From Rhodanobacter denitrificans (GTDB lineage Bacteria; Pseudomonadota; Gammaproteobacteria; Xanthomonadales; Rhodanobacteraceae), in NCBI RefSeq assembly GCF_000230695.2, contig NC_020541.1:3844001-3908000 (forward strand): 64,000 nucleotides of DNA, read 5' to 3'. Of this stretch, positions 33,994 through 41,875 are shown one piece after another. Every line of letters starts with the position of its first letter. Position 1 is the stretch's first letter. The notes beneath the pieces are model-generated. The model was not told where the DNA came from, ran no database searches, and saw only the letters and a list, made by a program, of their open reading frames with translations. The position numbers and the translations under genes are program-made.

Positions 33994-35122
33994 GGTCTGT
34001 CGTGGTCCGGTCATGCAACGTCTGGATGGAGGCTTCGATTTCCGCGCGCGCGATGTCGTTGACGAACGTGCATTCGCCGACCGCCGCGGGCAGCGGCACG
34101 CGCTGCAGGCCGTTGCGGTGTTCGACGCGATCGAGCAGCGATTGCCACATGAGTTCGGCGTCGAGCAGGGCGAGGTCGGGGGCGAGGCCGAGATGGTCGA
34201 CCACGGCGAAGATCCGTTCGGCCGCGGCCGCGCCGAGCAGGCTGCGGCGCCGCGCGATCGCGGTCGACACCAGGATGTCCAGCAGCACCGCCTCGCCGTG
34301 CAGAAGGTCGTCCCCGTGGCGGGTTTCCAGGCCATAGCTGAAGGTGTGGCCGAAGTCGACCTTGCGCGCCAGCTCTTCCTCGTGCAGGTTCGGCGCCAGC
34401 TCTTCGAGCATGCCGCCGATCGCACGGTCGAGGATGTCGCCGCCGCGCGCGTCCTGGAACGCCGTCGCCAGCGAGGCCGCGCCGTGTTGCTCCAGCAGGC
34501 GGAACAGCGCGGCGTCCCTGATCACGGCCAGCTTGACGATCTCGCACAGGCCGTTGCGCAGGTGGCGCGGCGACAAGGTGCGCAGCAGGCTGCGATCGAG
34601 CAGCACCCGGCGCGGCGGCTCGAAGTTGCCCAGGCGGTTCTTGTGGCCGTTGAAATTGATCCCGGTCTTGATTCCCACCGCGGCGTCGACGTAACCCATC
34701 AGCGTGGTCGGCACCTTGATGTGCGGCACCCCGCGGCGGTAGCTGGCCGCCGCGTAACCGACCACGTCGGTCAGCACGCCGCCGCCGATGGCGATGACCG
34801 GCTCGTCGCGGCGATGGATCGGAAAGCCGTCCAGCTCGCGCAGCACCGAGAGCCAGGCCTCCAGCGTCTTGCCGCCCTCGCCGCCCGGCAGAGTGATGAT
34901 GCGGGCATCGACCCGGTGCTGCGCGAAGTAGGCGCAGATGCGTGCGCCGTGATGCGCGTGCACGCAGGCGTCGACCACCACGAAACGGCGCCCGTCCTGC
35001 ACGCGCCCCATCGACAGCAGCGCGTCGCTGCGCGGGTCGAACACGTCGGCCACGTTGAGCAGGTCGTACTCGATCCGGCGCGTGGCGCTGACCTGCCAGT
35101 GCGTGCCCGGCGCGGTGCTCAT
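33971..35122 (-). CDS. Sugar-phosphate cyclase (EEVS/AroB superfamily)
   Basis: The 383-residue protein is an NAD-dependent cyclase of the dehydroquinate synthase fold. Zinc ligands are expected at E194 (NGLCEIVK), H259 (FGHTFSYG) and H275 (HGEAV). The segment VPTTLMGYVDAAVGIKTGIN, then GHKNRLG and FEPP, resembles sedoheptulose-7-phosphate cyclases such as 2-epi-5-epi-valiolone synthase, rather than true dehydroquinate synthase (which has GGKTGVN and GKN-IG). The expected product is a C7 cyclitol, made in the cytoplasm; the exact class is not certain. It overlaps luxS by four bases and the methyltransferase gene by 23. Confidence 0.82.
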   Translation of the reverse strand: MSTAPGTHWQVSATRRIEYDLLNVADVFDPRSDALLSMGRVQDGRRFVVVDACVHAHHGARICAYFAQHRVDARIITLPGGEGGKTLEAWLSVLRELDGFPIHRRDEPVIAIGGGVLTDVVGYAAASYRRGVPHIKVPTTLMGYVDAAVGIKTGINFNGHKNRLGNFEPPRRVLLDRSLLRTLSPRHLRNGLCEIVKLAVIRDAALFRLLEQHGAASLATAFQDARGGDILDRAIGGMLEELAPNLHEEELARKVDFGHTFSYGLETRHGDDLLHGEAVLLDILVSTAIARRRSLLGAAAAERIFAVVDHLGLAPDLALLDAELMWQSLLDRVEHRNGLQRVPLPAAVGECTFVNDIARAEIEASIQTLHDRTTTDHDRIAER

Positions 35123-35601
35123 GCCACGTCCCGCCACGCCGAGCGCTGCGCCAGCACCTCGCGCGCGACGGCCTGGGCGCGGGCCAGGTCGTGGTGGCGC
35201 CAGTGGCCGCACTGGTCGACGCGCGCATACGGCACGGCGTCGGCCGCGAGCACGCCTTTCAGGATGGTTTCGAGCGCGTCCTCGATGACGGCACGCCGGC
35301 CTTCGCCGAGCAGGGTGAGATAGAAGCCGGTCTGGCAACCCATCACGCCGATGCCGACGAAATGCCGCGGCAACAGGCGCCCGTAGCCTTCGAGCAGGAA
35401 ATGCTCGATCGAATGCAGTTCGGTGCTCGACAGGCAGGCGTCGGCGTTCGGCCGGCGCAGGCGCAGGTCGACGGTGTAGACGATGTCGCCCGCAGCTCCC
35501 GCATGGACGCCGCGCAGCTTGACGCTGGGCGCCTTCAGCCGGCGGTGGTCCAGTTCGCCGACGGTATCGCTCGACCAGCCCAGTGCCTCGAAGTCGATCA
35601 T
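35119..35601 (-). CDS. luxS: LuxS family S-ribosylhomocysteine lyase
   Basis: The 160-residue protein keeps every LuxS catalytic residue. HSIEH gives metal ligands H63 and H67 and base E66, MGCQTGFYL gives catalytic C89, and DQCGHWRHHDL gives the third metal ligand C131. LuxS splits S-ribosylhomocysteine into homocysteine and DPD, the autoinducer-2 precursor. Its position, ATGA-overlapped with a C7-cyclase gene and followed by a methyltransferase gene, is unusual: luxS is normally with methionine-cycle genes. No pfs gene is adjacent. It may recycle SAH from the local methyltransferase or supply a C5 building block. Confidence 0.9.
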   Translation of the reverse strand: MIDFEALGWSSDTVGELDHRRLKAPSVKLRGVHAGAAGDIVYTVDLRLRRPNADACLSSTELHSIEHFLLEGYGRLLPRHFVGIGVMGCQTGFYLTLLGEGRRAVIEDALETILKGVLAADAVPYARVDQCGHWRHHDLARAQAVAREVLAQRSAWRDVA

Positions 35602-35632
35602 GGTGATTGCTCGGTGGAACGGCCGGGTGCGC

Positions 35633-36874
35633 TCATGCCGGCTGCGCGATCGCGGCCAGGTGGCGGTAGCTGTCGTCGAGGGCCTGCTGCCAGCCCTCGA
35701 CGTGGTGGTAGAGCTCGACCGAGCCGAAGCCGTCGAAGCCGTGCGCGTTCAGCGCATCGAAACTCGCCGCCAGGTCCAGCGTGCCCTCGCCGGGAATCTC
35801 GTGGAAGTGCACGATGCCGGTGCGCGTGTTGGCGACCATCCGCTCGAACAGCGCCGGACCGCGCACGCCGCGCAGGTGGGCGACGATCGGCCAGGCCCGT
35901 TCGAGCACGTCGAAGCTCAGCCCCGGCACCGAGATCAGGTAGGTGAAGATCTCGTCGTCCAGCGGCGAAGCACCGGCGTACAGGCTGCCGTAATCGACCA
36001 TGCCTGCCGGCCGGTCGATGCCGGCCTGCGCCAGCAGGGCGTCGATGCGCCGGCGCCGCGCCGGGTCGGGCGCGCGGTCGGCGAAGTACAGCGGATGGCG
36101 GCGATCCACCAGCAGGTAGTCCGCCGTCTCGGGAAAATAGACCAGGGTGCTGGCGGCATCCAGGTCGAAGCCCGCCACCGCATCGTCCCGCACGATCCTG
36201 AGGTTGCGGCCCTCGCGCGCATCGGAGATGTGCAGGTAGCGGGCGAACGGCGCCGCCTGCGCCAGCGCGCCGGTGTAGTCCGGTTCCGAGCAGTAGGCGT
36301 GGCAGATGTCGATGTGCAGCGCGAAGCGCGGCGAGCCGACCGCGCGGATCAGCGCCAGCCCCTGCGCCAGGGTCTCGATGTACATGCCGGGCTCGGGCTC
36401 GATCAGCAGCGTGATGTCCTCATCGTCGCGGATCTCGCGCAGGCATTCGCGGATGCTGTCGGCCAGCAGCTCGCCCGGATCGGCGGCCGCCTCGCGCACG
36501 TGCTCGTCGCGCAGGAAGCCGCTGCCGAAAGTGACCAGCTTCACGCCCAGCCGGCGGGCCACGCGGATGCCGCGCTTGACCAGGTCGATGCGGCGCTTGC
36601 GTCCGGCCACGTCCAGCGTCAGCAGCGACGGTTCGTGCGGCCGCGACGGGGTGAAGAAGTGCGAGGCGGTGGCTACGCAGGCCGGTACGATCCGCGCCGC
36701 GTCCAGCCGCGCGCGCACGGCATCGAGGTCGGCCTCGCCGAGGTTGAAGGGATTGAACTGGTCGCGGTGGAAGGACAGCTCGACCCCGGCGTAGCCGGCC
36801 CGGGCCACCGCGTCGATCGCCTCCAGAAACGGCAGATTGGTGAGGCCGAAGGTGCTGTAGCTGAGCTGGATCAT
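35633..36874 (-). CDS. TIM-barrel sugar isomerase/epimerase-like protein
   Basis: The 413-residue protein starts as a xylose-isomerase-like TIM barrel (MIQLSYSTFGLTNLPFLEA and GYAGVELSFHRD). Putative metal ligands are E159 in LLIEPEPG, D189 and H192 in LHIDICHAYC, and H215 in YLHISD. It is longer than ordinary family members (about 280 residues) by a C-terminal part that ends with FGSVELYHHVEGWQQAL. A similar TIM-barrel partner occurs in ebo clusters beside cyclase and UbiA-like genes, but I cannot claim orthology. It is the first gene of the five-gene minus-strand cluster. The start at 36874 lacks a clear ribosome-binding site. Confidence 0.72.
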   Translation of the reverse strand: MIQLSYSTFGLTNLPFLEAIDAVARAGYAGVELSFHRDQFNPFNLGEADLDAVRARLDAARIVPACVATASHFFTPSRPHEPSLLTLDVAGRKRRIDLVKRGIRVARRLGVKLVTFGSGFLRDEHVREAAADPGELLADSIRECLREIRDDEDITLLIEPEPGMYIETLAQGLALIRAVGSPRFALHIDICHAYCSEPDYTGALAQAAPFARYLHISDAREGRNLRIVRDDAVAGFDLDAASTLVYFPETADYLLVDRRHPLYFADRAPDPARRRRIDALLAQAGIDRPAGMVDYGSLYAGASPLDDEIFTYLISVPGLSFDVLERAWPIVAHLRGVRGPALFERMVANTRTGIVHFHEIPGEGTLDLAASFDALNAHGFDGFGSVELYHHVEGWQQALDDSYRHLAAIAQPA

Positions 36875-37154
36875 GCCCGGAAGCCGTGGTGAGCAAGCGG
36901 TGGATGGATATCCCCCGCAGCGTGCGGGCGCGGCGCCACGCTTGCCATGACCCACGTCAAATCGCGCCCGCCGACGCCTGCGTACGGATGCCGCAGTGCG
37001 CTGCAGCCGGCGGCAAGAGCGCGCTGCCGGCGCGCTCGCACCGGTCACGGCAGGGCCACGGCGCCCCGCCGGGACGGAAGAAAGAGCAAGAGCGGACCCC
37101 GCCCCCCTGCGAGCAGGCAGGGAGTAACGCCGACGACGCCGAAACGCCGGCTGC

Positions 37155-38438
37155 TCAGTCGACCGGCGTGTTGCGGTAGGTGCCGACGTCGGCCGGTTGC
37201 ACCGCAGCGGCCTGGTTCGACCACGACTGGCGGATGTAGCCGACCACCGCGGCGACGTCCTCGTCGTTCAGCTGCTGCGCGAACGGCGGCATCGAGTACG
37301 GCTGCGGGTTGCCGGCGGTGGCCGGGGCGAAGCCGCCGAGCAGCACGCTGCGGATCGCGTTGATGCCGGTCGGTTCGGTCACCGAGGTATTGCCGTCCAG
37401 CGGCGGGTAGGTGCCGGCCACGCCACGGCCGTCCTTGCCGTGGCAGTCGGCGCAGTGCTGCGCGTAGAGCTTGCCGCCCTGCGCGTGGCTGGCCGCCTGC
37501 ACGAACGGAACCGCTGCCGCCGGCGCGCGCGGCGGCAGCGATTGCAGATAGACGGCCACCGCCTGCAGGTCGGCGTCGCGCAGGTGCTGGGTGCTCAGGC
37601 GCACCACGTCGGCCATCGGCCCGAACGCGGTGCCCTTGGCCGACTGGCCGGTCTTCAGCAGGTCGACGATGTCCTGCGCGCGCCAGCCGTCGAGGCCGCC
37701 GCCGGCCTGCGTGCTGAGGTCCGGCGCGTACCAGTCCAGCTGCGGGATCTGGCCGCCGGTGAGGTGGCGGTCCTGCTCGATGCCGCCCAGCGAATCGCGC
37801 GTGCTGTGGCATTCGTTGCAGTGGCCCAGGCCCTGCACCAGGTAGGCGCCGCGGTTCCACTGTTCGGACTTCGTCGGGTCGGGCCGGTACTCGCCCGGCT
37901 TGAAGTACAGCGCGCGCCACGCGACCAGGCTGCTGCGCACGTTGTAGGGAAACTCCAGCCCCAGCGCCGTGTCGGGCCGCTGCACCGGCGGCAGCGACTT
38001 CAGGTAGGCGAAGATCGCCAGCGCGTCGTCGCGGCTCACCTTGGTGAACGAGGTGTAGGAGAACACCGGGTACAGCAGTTCGCCCCGGCGGCCCTTGCCT
38101 TCGTGCAGCGCGCGCCAGAAATCGTCGAAGCTCCACTGGCCGATGCCGGTATCCGGATCGGGCGTGATGTTCGGCGCCGGCACGTCGCCGAACGGCGTGC
38201 CCAGCGAACGGCCGCCGGCGTAGCGCTGGCCGTCGCGCGCGGTGTGGCAGGCAGCGCAATCGCCGGCCGTGGCCAGGTATTCGCCGCGCGCGATCAGCGC
38301 CGGGTCGCGCAGCGCGGCGGCATCCGCCGCGCGCTGCGCGGGCGAGGCGACCGGCTGGCCATGGCCGAGGTACCACCAGCCCAGCACCGCCACCACCAGC
38401 AATGCCGGCACCCACCAGCCATGTCGCCGCCATGTCAT
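37155..38438 (-). CDS. Triheme cytochrome c, membrane-anchored
   Basis: The 427-residue protein has one N-terminal membrane anchor (WWVPALLVVAVLGWWYLG) and three CXXCH haem sites (CAACH, CNECH, CADCH). Each is followed by a Met-containing region, for example SMPPFAQQLNDEDVAAVVGYI in the last. This matches cytochrome subunits of alcohol/gluconate-type dehydrogenases, but no dehydrogenase gene is adjacent. It should carry electrons in the periplasm. Its start overlaps the stop codon of the diheme cytochrome gene by four bases. Confidence 0.9.
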   Translation of the reverse strand: MTWRRHGWWVPALLVVAVLGWWYLGHGQPVASPAQRAADAAALRDPALIARGEYLATAGDCAACHTARDGQRYAGGRSLGTPFGDVPAPNITPDPDTGIGQWSFDDFWRALHEGKGRRGELLYPVFSYTSFTKVSRDDALAIFAYLKSLPPVQRPDTALGLEFPYNVRSSLVAWRALYFKPGEYRPDPTKSEQWNRGAYLVQGLGHCNECHSTRDSLGGIEQDRHLTGGQIPQLDWYAPDLSTQAGGGLDGWRAQDIVDLLKTGQSAKGTAFGPMADVVRLSTQHLRDADLQAVAVYLQSLPPRAPAAAVPFVQAASHAQGGKLYAQHCADCHGKDGRGVAGTYPPLDGNTSVTEPTGINAIRSVLLGGFAPATAGNPQPYSMPPFAQQLNDEDVAAVVGYIRQSWSNQAAAVQPADVGTYRNTPVD

Positions 38439-39211
38439 CGATCCGCTCCGCTCTTGCCCATCACGCACCAGCCCGGCAACGGTTCGGTCTGCGCGCTGGC
38501 CGGTGCCGGATGCATGTCGGCCGGCGGCTCGTGGCTGGCCAGCCACGCGGACACGGCGGTGATGTCCGATTCGCGCATGCGATTGGCGACCACGCCCATG
38601 CAGTACGGCCCTTCGGCCGCGCGCTGGCGCGTGCGCCACGACACCAGCTGAGTGTCGAGATAGTCGTACGACAAGCCCATCAGGCCCGGCATCATCGGCT
38701 CCACGCCGGTGAGTCTGGCGCCGTGGCAGCTGACGCACGACGGTACGCCGCGGGTGGAGTCGCCGCGCAGCACCAGTTGCTCGCCGCGCCGCAGGGTGTC
38801 CGCGGACACCGCCGGCACCGGCAGTTTCCGGTACGGCACGTCCTGCTTCGCGAAGTAGCCGGCGATGTCGCGCAGGTACGCCGGGCCCAGCTGGCGCACC
38901 ACGTATTCCATCGGTGCGTGCCGGCGCTGGCCGCTCTGGAAATATTCCAGCTGTTGCAGCAGATAACCCGCCGGCTTGCCGGCCAGGCGAGGGATCGCCA
39001 CGCTGTCCGGCGAACCCTCGCCATGCGCACCGTGGCAGCTGGTGCAGGCGGCCACGCGTTGCTGCATGGTGTCGGGTATCGCCGGGGCGGCGCCGGCCTG
39101 CGGCGGCGTGGCGGCCATCGGCGCATGGCCCATGCCGAGCGCAAGCAACGCAAAAGCCGCACGCGGCGCCTGTCTGCACAGCCGCCGGCGCAGTGAAACG
39201 AACCTGTTCAT
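38435..39211 (-). CDS. Diheme cytochrome c (c4-like)
   Basis: The 258-residue protein has a signal peptide (about residues 1-33) and two CXXCH sites (CTSCH and CVSCH), each in a separate c-type domain. The wording PRLAGKPAGYLLQQLEYFQSG is typical of cytochrome c4/c553 families. It is the upstream partner of the triheme cytochrome gene. Candidate roles are electron delivery to an oxidase or to a periplasmic reductase such as the NirK fusion at 62 kb; the latter is speculation. It is divergent from the threonine operon. Confidence 0.88.
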   Translation of the reverse strand: MNRFVSLRRRLCRQAPRAAFALLALGMGHAPMAATPPQAGAAPAIPDTMQQRVAACTSCHGAHGEGSPDSVAIPRLAGKPAGYLLQQLEYFQSGQRRHAPMEYVVRQLGPAYLRDIAGYFAKQDVPYRKLPVPAVSADTLRRGEQLVLRGDSTRGVPSCVSCHGARLTGVEPMMPGLMGLSYDYLDTQLVSWRTRQRAAEGPYCMGVVANRMRESDITAVSAWLASHEPPADMHPAPASAQTEPLPGWCVMGKSGADR

Positions 39212-39326
39212 CCGGCGGATTGTAGGCCGGTCGACCGGCACCGGCCGGCGCCAACCGGCGTGCCGCGACAACCTGCCGCAGGTGCGGCGACCTGCGCCCG
39301 CCGCTTGAAAGTTGCAGATGCATCTG

Positions 39327-39356
39327 TTGACCGCAGTGCAACATCCGCCTTAAGGT
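39327..39356 (+). promoter_or_regulatory. Promoter of the threonine operon
   Basis: TTGACC (39327-39332) and TAAGGT (39351-39356) are separated by 18 bases, and the leader-peptide ATG follows TAAGGT by 7 bases. The leucine leader at 43269 has exactly the same spacing. TAAGGT may serve as the -10 box, which would make the leader peptide mRNA leaderless; alternatively, AAGG is a ribosome-binding site and the promoter lies further upstream. Confidence 0.5.
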
Positions 39357-39363
39357 CGAGCCC

Positions 39364-39513
39364 ATGTCGCCGCTTTCCATGCCAGCACGCACGCACCTCG
39401 CCCCGGTCTTCGCCGGGCGTGCGCCGTTGCCGGCCGGCGGCGTCAACCGCCCCGCCACCACCACCACGACCACCATTACCACTCGGTCGGGGTGGGTGTC
39501 CGTGCGCGACTAG
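39364..39513 (+). CDS. thrL: Threonine operon leader peptide
   Basis: The 49-residue reading frame ends shortly after a run of nine regulatory codons (codons 32-40: six Thr, Ile, two Thr), the same amino acids that control E. coli thrL. It sits 104 bases before the homoserine dehydrogenase gene, with alternative RNA helices overlapping and following the run. A scarcity of charged tRNA-Thr or tRNA-Ile would stall the ribosome here. The sequence before the run has no recognisable function. An internal ATG at 39379 is an alternative start. Confidence 0.82.
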   Translation: MSPLSMPARTHLAPVFAGRAPLPAGGVNRPATTTTTTITTRSGWVSVRD

Positions 39514-39556
39514 GTTCTTCACCACGCAACGGCCCCGCCCTCGACCGAGGCGGGCC
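39482..39556 (+). promoter_or_regulatory. Threonine attenuator (competing helices)
   Basis: A GC-rich hairpin at 39531-39556 (arms 39531-39542 and 39547-39556 with two single-base bulges) competes with a long helix in which 39482-39492, at the end of the Thr codons, pairs with 39539-39549 over 11 positions (one G-U). The two cannot coexist. The hairpin lacks a T-run after it, so the terminating form may be weak or Rho-assisted. The pairings are read directly; the mechanism is inferred from E. coli thr. Confidence 0.55.
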
Positions 39557-39617
39557 GGTGCACTCCCCAAGCACACGCCGATCCGCCAGCGAGCACGGGC
39601 CTCACCAGGAGGTCATC

Positions 39618-40763
39618 GTGAACATCTGTGCGTCCCCACTTGCCGAGCTGCCGCCCGCATCCGGTTTCGCCGCGGCGGGCAGGCGGCGGCAGCGCGTGCT
39701 GGCCGTCGGCGTGATCGGCCCCGGCCGGGTCGGCAGTGCCTTGCTCGAACAGCTGCGTGCCGCGCAGCCGCGGCTGCTGCGCGACAGCGCGCTGGAACTG
39801 AAGCTCTGCGGCGTGGTGGCCAGCAAGCGCATGTGGCTGGACTGCGACGACACCGAGCTCAACGGCCGCCACGGCGGCGCGCAGATCTGGCGGCCGAACG
39901 ACCTGGACGCGTTCGCCGGGCACGTGCGCGGCAGCGATGGCCGGCATGCGCTGCTGATCGACTGCAGCGCGAACGACGAGGTGGCCGCACGCTACCCGCG
40001 CTGGCTGGCCGCCGGCCTGCACGTGGTGACCCCGAACAAGCTGGCCGGCAGCGGCCCGCTGTCGCGCTGGCAGGCGATCCGCGCCGCCTGCGCCGGCGGC
40101 GCGCGCTTCCGCTACGAGGCCACCGTGTGCGCCGGCCTGCCGGTGGTGCAGACGCTGCGCGACCTGCTCGACACCGGCGACGATCTGCTCGCGGTCGACG
40201 GCATGTTCTCCGGCACGCTGGCCTGGCTGTGCAACCGCCACGACGGCCGCCAGCCGTTCTCCGCGCTGGTGCGCGAGGCGCATGCGCTGGGCTATACCGA
40301 GCCCGACCCGCGCGACGACCTGTCCGGGCTCGACGTGGCGCGCAAGCTGGTGATCCTGGCGCGCGAGGCCGGCCGGGCCCTGTCGCTGGAAGACGTCGAC
40401 CTGCAAAGCCTGGTGCCGCCCGCACTGGCCGCGTTGCCGCTGGACGACTGCATGCGGCGGCTCGACGAACTCGATGCGCCAATGGCGGCGAAACTGGCCG
40501 AGGCGCGTGCCGAAGGCGGCGTGCTGCGCCACGTGGCGCAGCTGGACCGGCACGGCCGCGCCAGCGTACGGCTGCTGGTGCTGCCCGCGTCCCACGCGTT
40601 CGCGCACACCCGCCTCACCGACAACATCGTGCAGTTCAGCACCCGCCGCTACTGCGATAATCCGCTGATCGTGCAAGGCCCCGGCGCCGGCCCGGAGGTG
40701 ACCGCCGCCGGCGTGTTCACCGACCTGCTGCGCATCGCCGAATCGCTGGAGGCGCGCGCATGA
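39618..40763 (+). CDS. hom: Homoserine dehydrogenase (monofunctional, short)
   Basis: The 381-residue protein reduces aspartate semialdehyde to homoserine, the branch point to Thr, Ile and Met. The Rossmann motif [13 protein letters not shown] is at 31-43. [36 protein letters not shown] and the catalytic-domain signature [25 protein letters not shown] follow. It resembles the homoserine dehydrogenase half of bifunctional ThrA but has no aspartokinase domain and no ACT domain, so feedback control by threonine may be lost or moved to transcription. GTG start: AGGAGGT stands 4 bases before it, the best ribosome-binding site in the region. Confidence 0.93.
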   Translation: MNICASPLAELPPASGFAAAGRRRQRVLAVGVIGPGRVGSALLEQLRAAQPRLLRDSALELKLCGVVASKRMWLDCDDTELNGRHGGAQIWRPNDLDAFAGHVRGSDGRHALLIDCSANDEVAARYPRWLAAGLHVVTPNKLAGSGPLSRWQAIRAACAGGARFRYEATVCAGLPVVQTLRDLLDTGDDLLAVDGMFSGTLAWLCNRHDGRQPFSALVREAHALGYTEPDPRDDLSGLDVARKLVILAREAGRALSLEDVDLQSLVPPALAALPLDDCMRRLDELDAPMAAKLAEARAEGGVLRHVAQLDRHGRASVRLLVLPASHAFAHTRLTDNIVQFSTRRYCDNPLIVQGPGAGPEVTAAGVFTDLLRIAESLEARA

Positions 40764-41755
40764 ACTCCTCCCTGCTGGAACCCGTCATGGCCGCACCGCG
40801 CACTGCCAAACATCCACAAGTCGCCTGCGCGTTCGCGCCGGCCAGCGTCGGCAACGTCGGCGTCGGCTTCGACCTGCTCGGCCACAGCGTGGCCGGCGCC
40901 GGCGACCGCGCCGAAGTGCGCCGCATCGACGAGCCGGTGGTGCGCATTGCCGCCATCCGCGGCTGCGTCACCGACCTGCCCACCGACCCGCGCGCGAACA
41001 CCGCCGGCACCGCGCTGCTTTCGCTGCGCAAGGCGCTCGGCTTGCGCCACGGGTTCGAGCTGACCCTGCACAAGGGCATCGCGCTGGGCTCGGGCATGGG
41101 CGGTTCGGCGGCCTCGTGCGTGGCAGCGCTGATCGCCGCCAATGCGCTGCTGCCCAGGCCGCTGCCGCGCGAGGCGCTGTACGGCTTCGCGCTGGACGGC
41201 GAAGCAGTGGCCAGCGGCAGCCGCCACGGCGACAACCTCGGCTCGATGCTGCTCGGCGGCCTGGTGCTGGCCACCCACGAACGCCTGCTGCGCATCGAGG
41301 TGCCGGCCGCATGGCACTGCGCGCTGGTGCATCCGCACGTGGTGCTGGAGACACGCACGGCGCGCGCGGCGCTGGCCGGCCACTACGCGCTGGGCGAGTT
41401 CGTGGCGCAGAGCGCGAACCTCGCCCTGGTGCTGGCCGGCTGCTGGCGCGGCGATGCTTCGCTGGTGCGTGAAGGCCTGAAGGACGTGCTGGTGGAACCG
41501 CGCCGCGCGCCACTGATCCCGAACTTTGCCCGCGTGAAGCAGGCCGCGCTCGACCACCACGCGCTCGGTGCCAGCATCTCCGGCGCCGGCCCCAGCGTGT
41601 TCGGCTGGTACGACCACCGCGCCGACGCCGAGGCGGCCAGCATGGCGATGCGCGCCGCGTTCGCCGAGGGCGGGCTGGACAGCGACGCCTGGGTGTCGCC
41701 GATCGACGGACCCGCTGCCGCCTTGATCGCCTCGCTCGACGAGGCCTTGCCATGA
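40760..41755 (+). CDS. thrB: Homoserine kinase
   Basis: The 331-residue protein is a GHMP kinase that phosphorylates homoserine for threonine synthesis. It has the N-terminal [20 protein letters not shown], the ATP-binding loop [20 protein letters not shown], and the C-terminal motif [14 protein letters not shown]. The start codon overlaps the hom stop codon (ATGA). A palindromic repeat fills the gap to thrC. Confidence 0.95.
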   Translation: MNSSLLEPVMAAPRTAKHPQVACAFAPASVGNVGVGFDLLGHSVAGAGDRAEVRRIDEPVVRIAAIRGCVTDLPTDPRANTAGTALLSLRKALGLRHGFELTLHKGIALGSGMGGSAASCVAALIAANALLPRPLPREALYGFALDGEAVASGSRHGDNLGSMLLGGLVLATHERLLRIEVPAAWHCALVHPHVVLETRTARAALAGHYALGEFVAQSANLALVLAGCWRGDASLVREGLKDVLVEPRRAPLIPNFARVKQAALDHHALGASISGAGPSVFGWYDHRADAEAASMAMRAAFAEGGLDSDAWVSPIDGPAAALIASLDEALP

Positions 41756-41769
41756 ACGCACGCCCTGCA

Positions 41770-41859
41770 GGAGCGCACCCTGTCCACAAGGGTCTTCCCT
41801 CGGTCGTGCGCGATGCCTTTGCTGCACGCCAGGCAGAACTCGCGCACAGGGTGCGCTCC
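41770..41859. repeat. Palindromic repeat between thrB and thrC, 'GCGCACCCTGT' family, copy 2
   Basis: GGAGCGCACCCTGT (41770-41783) and ACAGGGTGCGCTCC (41846-41859) are perfect 14-base inverted arms. The same core occurs at 1236-1296. Its position inside a transcribed operon gap suggests effects on mRNA stability rather than termination. Confidence 0.7.
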
Positions 41860-41875
41860 CGCAGAGGTGGCGACC

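Noticed and set aside
33971..35122. aroB, dehydroquinate synthase
   Set aside because: The KTGIN...GHKNRLG...FEPP wording and the gene neighbours favour a sugar-phosphate cyclase of EEVS type over shikimate-pathway AroB.
36875..37154. TTGACG on the minus strand near 36957 as the promoter of the LuxS/cyclase cluster
   Set aside because: A fitting -10 box at 16-18 bases cannot be seen, and the region holds no other clear element; nothing else is supported in these 280 bases.
39451..39483. ACC-rich tract as a microsatellite
   Set aside because: It is in frame within a short peptide directly before hom and flanked by competing helices, so a thr leader explains it better.
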